Notes under the pieces: generated by a model
The model's input: only the letters and a program-made list of their open reading frames with translations
Database searches by the model: none
Told to the model about the DNA's origin: nothing
Position numbers and translations under genes: made by a program
From: Bradyrhizobium sp.
GTDB taxonomy: Bacteria; Pseudomonadota; Alphaproteobacteria; Rhizobiales; Xanthobacteraceae
Reading direction: 5' to 3'
Assembly: GCA_013695565.1 (NCBI GenBank)
Contig: JACDAG010000096.1
Location: forward strand, 1-10,458
Length of the DNA stretch: 10,458 nucleotides
Shown here: in pieces, positions 1 to 6,348 of the stretch
How positions within the stretch are numbered: position 1 is the stretch's first letter
How the letters are laid out: the number at the start of each line of letters is the position of its first letter

Positions 1-65
1 GAGCCCCGGCGGTTGCGGCGAAAGCGGCGCAACAGACGACTGAAAGAGCGGATATGCGACGGCAT
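1..65 (-). CDS. Probable TadG/TadE-family pilus assembly protein, N-terminal fragment
   Basis: Only the first 21 codons lie in the window; the gene runs off the left edge. The start ATG (bases 65-63 on the minus strand) is preceded by a good ribosome site, GAGG with 8 bases of spacing. The peptide begins MPSHIRSFSRLLRRF and continues RRNRRG, then a serine-family codon. A short basic stretch ending RRG(S) just before the membrane helix is typical of TadG/TadE pseudopilin-like proteins of Tad pilus loci, which are single-span inner-membrane proteins with a periplasmic domain. The neighbour on the same strand is a pilus-assembly N-domain protein, and tad genes lie at the right end of the window. 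The membrane helix itself is outside the window, so the family call is an inference from the N-terminus and context. A CtrA-like box lies about 100 bases upstream. Confidence 0.5.
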   Translation of the reverse strand, partial: MPSHIRSFSRLLRRFRRNRRG

Positions 66-161
66 CGAAGCGGCCTCAGGCGCGAGAGGAATTGCCGTAA
101 TAGTTAGCCGAAACAGATTGTCGAAGTGTTTCGCCGGATCGAAGCAGAACGCCCCGTGGCG

Positions 162-180
162 TTAGACAAACGTTAACCAT
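162..180 (-). promoter_or_regulatory. CtrA-like box upstream of the tadG-like gene
   Basis: TTAG, seven bases, TTAA (162-176) is followed by CCAT, so the right half reads TTAACCAT, the extended half-site described for CtrA in alphaproteobacteria. It differs from TTAA-N7-TTAA at one base. It lies about 97 bases upstream of the minus-strand start at 65, in a region otherwise empty of genes (66-214). The box core is palindromic, so strand is assigned from the nearest gene. Binding is inferred, not shown. Confidence 0.45.
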
Positions 181-214
181 CTTTGGAATGCGCGCGGTGC
201 GCGAAAAGATTGAA

Positions 215-241
215 CCCGGTTCTGATGCCATCAGAACCGGG
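215..241 (-). terminator. Intrinsic terminator after the pilus N-domain gene
   Basis: A perfect inverted repeat with 13-base arms (CCCGGTTCTGATG and its complement) around one central base folds as a 12-bp stem with a 3-base loop. It lies 35 bases past the stop of the minus-strand gene ending at 277. Read on the minus strand it is followed by a T-rich stretch, TTCAATCTTTTC. It separates that gene from the tadG-like gene downstream, so the latter probably has its own promoter. Confidence 0.75.
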
Positions 242-276
242 CCCGATTGATCCCTGTCGGTCCGACGAGGAAATCG

Positions 277-798
277 TCAGTTCGACCTGGCGGCGCCGCC
301 GCCAGCGGGGGCGGCCCCCGAACCGGCAGCCTGGCTGCTCAGCGTGCCGGCCTGATCCATGGTCGCCTTGAAGTAGGTGTCGCCATCGCCGAGCGTGACG
401 CGGCGCTGGCAGATCGGCATGCAGCTATAGGATTCGCGATCGATGCCGCGGTAGACGGTAACGACCTGGTCCATCGGACCTTCGACCTGAATCAGGCGGT
501 CAACCAGGATATCGCCGGCACGGTCCATCGCGATGAAATTGGTTGCGCCATAGCCCTTGCCAGTGACGACGACGATGCCGCCGCTCTGCAAGGTCACGTC
601 GGCGATCAAGGGGTTTCCGACCACGATGGTGGCAACCTTGGCAGGCAGCTTGACGAGCTTTGCCTGATCGACATTGACGGCGATCTTATCGGGATCGGGG
701 GCGGCGAGCGCGAGCGCCGGCCACAACAGGCATCCAATCGCGAGGGAACGCAAACCAAAACGCGCGCGCGCGCGAATACGCTGGACTTTAATCGACAT
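277..798 (-). CDS. Secreted pilus assembly protein, N-terminal (CpaC/T2SS-T3SS pil_N) domain only
   Basis: This 173-residue protein matches the N-terminal domain found before secretins such as CpaC/RcpA in Tad pilus and type II/III secretion systems, but there is no secretin barrel after it. Residues 1-32 form a signal peptide: an Arg-rich start, a hydrophobic core, then PALALA before APDP. The domain spans about residues 37-115, with the typical pattern of a Leu/Val-rich strand, VATIVVGNPLIADV, GGIVVVTGKGYGATNFI, and a closing strand DRLIQVEG. A short segment follows with Cys126 and Cys130, then a Gly/Ala-rich tail. The ATG at 798 is chosen because it has GGAG 6 bases upstream and begins the signal peptide; an upstream in-frame ATG at 1137 would run deep into the desaturase gene. 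The protein is probably periplasmic and linked to the pilus channel. A possible disulfide between the two cysteines is an inference. Confidence 0.8.
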   Translation of the reverse strand: MSIKVQRIRARARFGLRSLAIGCLLWPALALAAPDPDKIAVNVDQAKLVKLPAKVATIVVGNPLIADVTLQSGGIVVVTGKGYGATNFIAMDRAGDILVDRLIQVEGPMDQVVTVYRGIDRESYSCMPICQRRVTLGDGDTYFKATMDQAGTLSSQAAGSGAAPAGGGAARSN

Positions 799-922
799 AC
801 TGTACTCCGGGGCATCTACAAGCCGGCAAAAGCGATACGCAGCGGAACCGGCGCCCGACAGCGGAGAATCTGACAACAATTCATGAACGAACCGCAAATG
901 GGACGCCGGAATTCCGCTCCGC

Positions 923-1750
923 CTATTTACGAAATGGATAGGCCAGTTGCCCGGCGATCTCGGTCGGGAAGGTCGATTGATCCTCGATACCGTAATTGTC
1001 CGGCAACCGGTCCTGGGGCATCCGGAAGGTTCCGAACAGGATGTCCCAGAGCGGAAAGGTGCCTGCAAAATTGGTGTTGCCGCCCTCTTCCTGCGCGGTG
1101 TGGTGCCAGCGGTGGAACACCGGGGTTGCGATCGCATATTTGAACGGGCCGAGCGTCCAGTTCAAATTGGCGTGGACGAAGGCCGAATGGAAAATATTGA
1201 ACGGGCCGAGCCACAGCATCACGTTCGGCGAAATGCCCGCCATCAGCAGCACGACATCGACCCCGATGGTTCCGAGCAGCAGGTTGACGGGGTGAAAGCG
1301 CGCCGCCGAAATCCAGTCCACATCCTCGGAGGAATGATGGATGGCGTGGTACTTCCAGAAACCGCCGCCATGGAACATGCGGTGCAGCCAGTACATCATG
1401 AAATCGGCGAACACGAGAAACAGCACCGCCTGCAGCCACAGCGGCAGCGTCGACAGCGGCCCATGGCCATTGTCGTAGAAGGCGATCAGTTCGTCGGCAT
1501 CATGGATCCGGAACACGAGACCGGCGCCGAGCACCAATAGTCCGATCCGGAACACGCGGGCGAACAGCGGCACCAGGAACCAGTACGCAAGGTCGGTGAC
1601 GAGTTCGCGCTTGCGCCACCATGGCCGGCCGGGATTGCAGGCCCAGAAATGCGCCAGCACCGAGAACACCAGCGCCAGCGCGACCGTGACCGGCACCACC
1701 TTGGCCATCGTCTGGCCGAGCATCTCGATGATTTCGAGTCCCAGGGACAT
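923..1750 (-). CDS. Sterol desaturase / fatty acid hydroxylase family membrane protein (copy 1)
   Basis: This 275-residue polytopic protein carries the histidine clusters that bind the di-iron centre in the fatty acid hydroxylase superfamily: HRMFH (123-127), HAIHH (135-139) and HRWHH (213-217), plus further conserved histidines at 153, 188 and 193. Hydrophobic segments lie near residues 17-36, 53-80, 104-121 and 156-175. Enzymes of this family hydroxylate or desaturate lipids, using O2 at the cytoplasmic face of the membrane; the substrate here cannot be read from sequence. The ATG at 1750 has GAGG 5 bases upstream. It is about 80% identical in protein to the copy at 5521-6348. It lies on the same strand as, and 116 bases downstream of, the M48 protease gene, so co-transcription with that operon is possible. 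A 7-bp inverted repeat lies just upstream of its ribosome site. Confidence 0.9.
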   Translation of the reverse strand: MSLGLEIIEMLGQTMAKVVPVTVALALVFSVLAHFWACNPGRPWWRKRELVTDLAYWFLVPLFARVFRIGLLVLGAGLVFRIHDADELIAFYDNGHGPLSTLPLWLQAVLFLVFADFMMYWLHRMFHGGGFWKYHAIHHSSEDVDWISAARFHPVNLLLGTIGVDVVLLMAGISPNVMLWLGPFNIFHSAFVHANLNWTLGPFKYAIATPVFHRWHHTAQEEGGNTNFAGTFPLWDILFGTFRMPQDRLPDNYGIEDQSTFPTEIAGQLAYPFRK

Positions 1751-1759
1751 TACCGCCTC

Positions 1760-1781
1760 GTGCGACTCCCGCGCGTCGCAC
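1760..1781 (-). promoter_or_regulatory. Inverted repeat in the leader of desaturase copy 1
   Basis: GTGCGAC and its perfect complement GTCGCAC are separated by eight bases. On the minus strand the repeat ends immediately before the GAGG ribosome site of the gene starting at 1750. It could be an RNA hairpin affecting translation, an operator, or part of the end of the M48 transcript, although no T-run follows. The second desaturase copy does not have it. Confidence 0.35.
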
Positions 1782-1866
1782 AGCTTGATTCCCGCGAGGG
1801 TCGGACACGCAACGTGCCGCGACCGGACGGAGCGGTCAATTGGTGTTGCGAACGCGCGCTACGCGC

Positions 1867-3798
1867 TCAAGCTTTCTTTTGTCCCTGCACCCGGCGGGCA
1901 ACGCAGGAGACGAAGTCCTGCGGAGCTGCGGCGAGAAGTTCGAGTTCCGCCCGCTCCAGAGGGCTCAGCTTCGACGCGAAGCCCGGAACGGTGAGCCGCT
2001 CGCGCAGCAGCGCAATAGCGGCCTGGTGCTCCGGAGCACCGGAGCGCGGCGCCGCAGCCTGCAGGCCGGGATCGCCGAAGAAGCGATGAATGGTTTCACC
2101 CATCAATTTGCGGACGTTGAAATAGTCGAGAAGGCGGAGATCGCGGTCGGCGGGCGTGGCCGCCTCCGACACGTTCCGCGCGGCCGCATCATTATAAGCC
2201 AGGTAGCGGGGGAAAGAGATGTCGCCCCGTGGCTGCTCTGTCACGGCGTGAAGGTTGCGCTCCACAGAATAGGGACGGCCCTGGAAGCAGCGCGCGCGTT
2301 GCACCTCGGCCAGTTTGACATCCGGCGGCACGACGTTGGTGAAGGTTCCATTCGGCCGTGTGTAGATGCCGCTGCTGTTAACACCCACCTCCGGCATGGC
2401 ATCTGGCAGCTTGCCGAGCATATTGTCCTTGCCGCGATGAGCGGCGAGCGTCTTTTCGTACGAGTCTGGGTCGCAGCCGGTGGGCTTCGCCCCCAGCCCG
2501 GTCAGTTTGACGATTCCCTGCAACTGGCAACGCAGCCCTTCCCCGCCCATTGCAAAAGAGGTCCGCAAGGGCGCCGGATCGAAGGCACGGGCGAGGACGG
2601 AGGGCTTGCCTAGGTCGGCGCTGTGGGTCCACAGGAACACGCCAATGGCGACGACCGCTCCCACCGTCAGCTCCGGCGTCAGCCCCAGCCGGTTGAACTC
2701 GCCCGAAGAGGCAGGCAGTAGCGCGGCAGCGGCACCCTGCCGCGCGCGTTGCAAAAATCCTGCTTCGAGGCCCGACGCCGGCCGGCGGCCGAAGCCTGCT
2801 GCGGCAGCCAGTCCAGATGGCCGCGTATCGCGGCGGGCCGGTGCAATCACGGTCATCGAGCCCGTCACCGAGACGATCGCCGCGACCCGCTCGGCAATTG
2901 TCGGGTGCGTCGCCAACGCGCCCTCATGCGCGCCGTCGATCATCATGGCGTCCTGCCCGGCAGTGAGACCGGGGATGACGCTGCGCCCCTCAATGCGGCG
3001 AAGCGCCGAGACCAGCGCGGCCGGATTCTGCGTCAGCCGCACCGCTTCCGCGTCGGCAATGAACTCGCGCGCCGAGGCAATCAGGAGCCGCGCGAGGCGG
3101 CTGCCGTCGACGGCGAGCCGGCGCAGAAACATCACGGCGAGAATGAGCACCGCCAGGAGAGGCAGCCCCCAGGCCAGGAACGGCAATATGCAGGCCTGAT
3201 GGATCCGCTTCATGCGCTGCGGGCTGGGTCGCGGTTGCAGCAGGTTCAGCGTGTCGAGGCACACATTGGTGGCCGCGATCAAGCGGATGTCACCGTTGAC
3301 GATGTGAACGATTTCGTGCGCTGCGACAGCGGCCAGCTCATCGTCGTCCAGTCCGTCGATCAGCCCGCGCGTAAAAACGAGAACGGCGTCGTTCTGCCGG
3401 ATACCGCAGGCGAATGCGTTGAGCGCCTGACTGTCGATGACAGCGACATAGGGCGTCGGAAGGCCTGCCGCGATGGTCAGCGGCTCGACGATACGACAGA
3501 GCCGCGGTTCGTCCTGATCGTCGACGAAGCGGAAATCCGTCCTGCGCCTGATGGTGCGGACATGCCACGCCATCTGCACGGCGAACAGCATCGCGCCGAT
3601 GACGGTGACGATCGGCACCCAACGGATGAGGTATCCCGCCCACCCATAAAGCGGCGAATGGTCGGGATCGAACATGGCGAGCGGAACGGCGAGCGCGAGC
3701 GCGGCGAGCAAATGAAACGACGCGACGAAACCCGCGAATAGCGCAAGCGACCGCACATCATTGCTGCGGACATGCCCGTAGAGACCGTTCACCCGCAT
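1867..3798 (-). CDS. M48-family membrane metalloprotease with long C-terminal extension
   Basis: This 643-residue protein has two membrane segments near residues 18-42 and 57-78, then a peptidase domain of the HtpX/Ste24 type. The zinc site is HEIVH (161-165), embedded in AAVAAHEIVHIVNGD. The third ligand is probably Glu245 in AREFIADAEAV. A hydrophobic hairpin lies near 201-225, and the domain closes with THPTIAERV (297-305), as in HtpX. Beyond about residue 320 come a linker, a fourth hydrophobic segment (about 374-391) and some 250 residues I do not recognise, with cysteines at 424, 442, 504 and 632. HtpX is usually about 290 residues, so the C-terminal half is an extra domain, possibly periplasmic. 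The ATG at 3798 has AGAGG 7 bases upstream. It follows lemA after 22 bases, clearly one operon. A role in turnover of membrane proteins is an inference from the family. Confidence 0.9.
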   Translation of the reverse strand: MRVNGLYGHVRSNDVRSLALFAGFVASFHLLAALALAVPLAMFDPDHSPLYGWAGYLIRWVPIVTVIGAMLFAVQMAWHVRTIRRRTDFRFVDDQDEPRLCRIVEPLTIAAGLPTPYVAVIDSQALNAFACGIRQNDAVLVFTRGLIDGLDDDELAAVAAHEIVHIVNGDIRLIAATNVCLDTLNLLQPRPSPQRMKRIHQACILPFLAWGLPLLAVLILAVMFLRRLAVDGSRLARLLIASAREFIADAEAVRLTQNPAALVSALRRIEGRSVIPGLTAGQDAMMIDGAHEGALATHPTIAERVAAIVSVTGSMTVIAPARRDTRPSGLAAAAGFGRRPASGLEAGFLQRARQGAAAALLPASSGEFNRLGLTPELTVGAVVAIGVFLWTHSADLGKPSVLARAFDPAPLRTSFAMGGEGLRCQLQGIVKLTGLGAKPTGCDPDSYEKTLAAHRGKDNMLGKLPDAMPEVGVNSSGIYTRPNGTFTNVVPPDVKLAEVQRARCFQGRPYSVERNLHAVTEQPRGDISFPRYLAYNDAAARNVSEAATPADRDLRLLDYFNVRKLMGETIHRFFGDPGLQAAAPRSGAPEHQAAIALLRERLTVPGFASKLSPLERAELELLAAAPQDFVSCVARRVQGQKKA

Positions 3799-3820
3799 GG
3801 CGCGACCTCTGCCCGTCGGA

Positions 3821-4399
3821 TCAGAACTTGACTGCGAGCGGCTCGTCGATCAGCACGCGCTCGATGCCGAGATCGAACCGCATCCGCCCGTTCATCTTGA
3901 ACAACCGGCCGATATAGCTGCCGGGAAATTGGCGCAGCGTTGTGCCGTATTCCTCGACCGCCAGATTGTAGAAGCGACGCGAGGCGGTGACACGATTCTC
4001 GGCGTCGACCAGTTCCCGTCGCAGCTCGCTGAAATGCGCCGAGGCCTTGAGTTCGGGATAACGCTCGGCCATGCCAATCAAGGCATTGATGTTCTGCGTC
4101 AGATTTTGCTCGGCACTAAGCCGCATCTCGGGCGAGGTCGCCTGCAGCGCCTCGGCGCGCGCCTGGTTGACGCCCTGCAGTATCTCGCTCTCGTGCTTGG
4201 CGAAGCCGCGCACCGTTTCGACCAGCGGCGGGATTAGATTGTGGCGGTGCTTCAGATGGACATCGATGTCGCCGAACGCGGTTTCGCAGCGCTGATCGAG
4301 TGCGACCAGACGATTGTGTGTCGCGTAGGCGATATAGGCCGGCACGGCGATCAGTAATGCCACAACCGCCACGCATACCAAAAGCAACGTCAACAGCAT
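3821..4399 (-). CDS. lemA: LemA family protein
   Basis: This 192-residue protein has one N-terminal membrane segment (about residues 2-25) followed by a helical cytoplasmic or periplasmic domain. The LemA hallmarks are present: DIDVHLKHRHNLIPPLVETV (45-63), GFAKHE (65-70), LTQNINALIGMAERYPELKAS (100-120 region), HFSELRRELVDAENRV, YNLAVEEY and FPGSYIGRLF near the end. Length is normal for the family. The molecular function of LemA proteins is not settled; they often sit next to membrane proteases or TPM-domain proteins. Here lemA is the first gene of an operon with an M48 protease 22 bases downstream. It is divergent from a PspA-family gene with a 153-base shared upstream region. The ATG at 4399 has GGAGAG 6 bases upstream. 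Confidence 0.93.
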   Translation of the reverse strand: MLLTLLLVCVAVVALLIAVPAYIAYATHNRLVALDQRCETAFGDIDVHLKHRHNLIPPLVETVRGFAKHESEILQGVNQARAEALQATSPEMRLSAEQNLTQNINALIGMAERYPELKASAHFSELRRELVDAENRVTASRRFYNLAVEEYGTTLRQFPGSYIGRLFKMNGRMRFDLGIERVLIDEPLAVKF

Positions 4400-4485
4400 C
4401 GTTCGCTCTCCCTTGTTGTTGCGCTCAGACTACCCCGGCACGGTTGCAGATTTGTTGACGAGAACCCGCAAAGTTTCGCGTCGGC

Positions 4486-4521
4486 TTAACGGCAACTTAA
4501 AGTAATTTCTGCGCCCTATAC
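4486..4521 (+). promoter_or_regulatory. Perfect CtrA-like box and promoter upstream of the PspA-family gene
   Basis: TTAA (4486-4489), seven bases, TTAA (4497-4500) matches the full CtrA consensus TTAA-N7-TTAA exactly. A plausible -10 element, CTATAC (4516-4521), lies at the right distance for the box to cover the -35 region, which is the arrangement known for CtrA-activated promoters in Caulobacter. The gene start is 52 bases further on. The same box is 86 bases upstream of lemA on the other strand, so it could influence both operons. Confidence 0.6.
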
Positions 4522-4552
4522 GCCCGTGCAAAACGTCCTCAAGGGAGTTGTC

Positions 4553-5224
4553 ATGGCTGAATCAATCTTCGCTCGCGTGTCACGTCTGCTCTCGGCGACC
4601 GTCGAGGACGCGGTGGATCGGATGGAGCAGGCCGGCGGCGACGCCGTGATGCGCGAGGCGATCCGCGAGGCGGACCGCGCCATCGACGAAGTGAAGGCAG
4701 AGTTGCAGTCAACGATGGCGCGACGGCTGCAGGCCGCCCGTCAGCAGAAGATGCTCACCGAACGCGCCGAAGAGCTGACCACGAAAGCCAAGTTCGCCCT
4801 CGGCGAAGGCCGCGAGGATCTCGCCGAGGCCGCGCTGTCGCGCCAGCTCGATTTCGAGGAACAGGGCAAGAAACTCGACACCGTCCAGCAGCAGGCGCGC
4901 GAAGAGGAGCAACGGCTGGAGGACGGCCTCGCCGCGCTCAACGCCCGCAAGCGCCAGATGGAAGACGCGCTGCAGGCCTACCTGATCTCGCGGCGCGAGG
5001 CAGCACTCGGCGGTGACGGTCCGACCCGCCCGGGTCGCTCGGCTGAAAAGAAGCTCGACGCGGCCGAGCAGGCTTTTGATCGCGCCATGACCGGAGCCGG
5101 CGGCGTCGGTTTCACCCGCGCCGACGGGGACACGATCAATCGCGTCGCAGAGCTTGACGGCATGCAGCGGAGCGCAACCGTTGCCGAGCGGCTGGCGGCG
5201 CTGAAGGCTCAGCACGCCGCCTGA
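4553..5224 (+). CDS. PspA/IM30 family envelope-stress protein
   Basis: This 223-residue, almost entirely helical protein is close to the usual length of PspA (about 222). It begins with a probable membrane-binding amphipathic helix (AESIFARVSRLLSATVEDAVDRM), as PspA/IM30 proteins do. A long coiled-coil hairpin follows (about residues 28-145), with the conserved turn region ALGEGREDLAEAAL. A Gly/Pro-rich break (about 155-165) and more short helices end the protein. PspA proteins form ESCRT-III-like assemblies on the inner membrane that protect it during stress. The ATG at 4553 is chosen because AAGGGAG lies 5 bases upstream; the in-frame GTG at 4526 lacks such a site and would add residues before the amphipathic helix. 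It overlaps the next gene by one base. No PspF or PspBC-like regulator is visible nearby. A CtrA-like box lies upstream. Confidence 0.9.
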   Translation: MAESIFARVSRLLSATVEDAVDRMEQAGGDAVMREAIREADRAIDEVKAELQSTMARRLQAARQQKMLTERAEELTTKAKFALGEGREDLAEAALSRQLDFEEQGKKLDTVQQQAREEEQRLEDGLAALNARKRQMEDALQAYLISRREAALGGDGPTRPGRSAEKKLDAAEQAFDRAMTGAGGVGFTRADGDTINRVAELDGMQRSATVAERLAALKAQHAA

Positions 5225-5511
5225 TGATCCGCAAGCCGCAGCCAGACTGGCATCGGCGCGACGAAGGCACGGCGGTCCGAACCGCCGCCGCGGTCGCCAC
5301 GGGCACCGCCTACGTGGCGCGCCGTGGCTGGTACGCTGCGCGCAGCCTCGTCTACTTGTTCTCTATGATCATCGGGGGCTTAGTGGCAGTCGCCGGCGTT
5401 CTGACGAGCGGTGATAAACGGCATTTCACGCCTGAACACGCTGAAGCGCTGGTAAAGCACATGGCGGCCGAACAGGCGAAAACACTGCGGCCCTGGCCGC
5501 ATGCCGATTAA
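5224..5511 (+). CDS. Small single-span membrane protein coupled to the PspA-family gene
   Basis: I do not recognise this 95-residue protein. Its ATG shares its A with the last base of the upstream TGA (TGATG), the usual sign of translational coupling, so it is very probably made together with the PspA-family protein. The N-terminal 40 residues are basic and hydrophilic (several Arg/Lys), residues 41-61 form one membrane helix (SLVYLFSMIIGGLVAVAGVL), and the last 30 residues are polar, with histidines and acidic residues. The positive-inside rule suggests a cytoplasmic N-terminus. It could be a membrane anchor or sensor for PspA, a role played by PspB/PspC in enterobacteria, but it shows no clear similarity to them. 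The gene ends only 9 bases before the stop of the convergent desaturase gene. Confidence 0.75.
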   Translation: MIRKPQPDWHRRDEGTAVRTAAAVATGTAYVARRGWYAARSLVYLFSMIIGGLVAVAGVLTSGDKRHFTPEHAEALVKHMAAEQAKTLRPWPHAD

Positions 5512-5520
5512 GTCCACCCG

Positions 5521-6348
5521 CTATTGGCGGAACGGATAGGCCAATTGTCCGCCGATTTCGGCCGGCACGGATCCATCGTCGACGCCGTAATTGTCCGGCA
5601 GCTTGTGTTCCGGCATCCGGAACGTTCCGAACCAGATATCCCAGAGCGGGAAAGTGCCCGCGAAATTGGTATTGCCGCCCTCTTCCTGCGAGGTGTGATG
5701 CCAGCGATGGAACACCGGCGTCGCCAGCACATATTTGAACGGACCGAGCGTCCAGTTCAAATTGGCGTGCACGAATGCCGAGTGGAAGGTCGTGAACGGC
5801 CCGACCCAGAGCATGATGTTCGGCGAAATCCCCGCCATCAGCAGGATGACGTCCACCATGATCGTTCCGATGAACAGATTGACCGGGTGGAACCGCGCCG
5901 CGGAAATCCACTCGAGATCTTCGGAAGAATGATGGATCGCGTGATACTTCCAGAAGCCGCCGCTGTGAAACATGCGGTGCAGCCAATACAGCATGAAGTC
6001 GGACGCGACCAGGAACAGCAGTGCCTGCACCCAGAGCGGAAGCTCGGACAGCGGACCATGGCCATTGTCGTAGAATGCGACCAGGGCGTCGGCGTCATGA
6101 ATGTTGAAGACGACACCGGCGCCGAGCACCAGCAGGCCGATACGAAGCACACGGGCGAATACAGGGACGAAGAACCAATAGCAGATGTCGGTGACGAGTT
6201 CGCTCTTGCGCCACCACGGCTTGCCGGGATTGCAGGCCCAGAAATGCGACAGCGCCGTGAACACCAAACCGAGCCCGATCGTGACCGGCACCACTTTCAT
6301 CATGGTCTGGCCCATCATCTCGATAACTTCCATAGGCAAACTCGACAT
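5521..6348 (-). CDS. Sterol desaturase / fatty acid hydroxylase family membrane protein (copy 2)
   Basis: This 275-residue polytopic protein is a paralogue of the one at 923-1750, with about 80% of residues identical by hand alignment and no long gaps. The di-iron histidine clusters are all kept: HRMFH (124-128), HAIHH (136-140), HRWHH (214-218). Differences concentrate in the membrane helices and the N- and C-terminal ends, so both copies are probably active but may differ in substrate or regulation. The ATG at 6348 has GAGG 5 bases upstream; an internal ATG five codons later is less well placed. The gene is convergent with the small membrane protein gene, with 9 bases between the stops and no separate terminator visible. 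The product is a predicted inner-membrane lipid hydroxylase or desaturase of unknown substrate. Confidence 0.9.
   Translation of the reverse strand: MSSLPMEVIEMMGQTMMKVVPVTIGLGLVFTALSHFWACNPGKPWWRKSELVTDICYWFFVPVFARVLRIGLLVLGAGVVFNIHDADALVAFYDNGHGPLSELPLWVQALLFLVASDFMLYWLHRMFHSGGFWKYHAIHHSSEDLEWISAARFHPVNLFIGTIMVDVILLMAGISPNIMLWVGPFTTFHSAFVHANLNWTLGPFKYVLATPVFHRWHHTSQEEGGNTNFAGTFPLWDIWFGTFRMPEHKLPDNYGVDDGSVPAEIGGQLAYPFRQ

Noticed and set aside
247..873. 208-codon open frame on the plus strand
   Set aside because: Antisense to the signal-peptide-bearing pilus N-domain gene, and its upstream end runs into the terminator region.
947..1540. 197-codon open frame on the plus strand
   Set aside because: Antisense shadow of desaturase copy 1, like the one opposite copy 2. 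The shared antisense frame follows from the paralogy of the real genes.
2749..3741. 330-codon open frame on the plus strand
   Set aside because: Antisense to the M48 protease gene, which has a clear HEIVH zinc site. The product is Arg/Asp-rich with low complexity, as expected of a GC-rich shadow frame.
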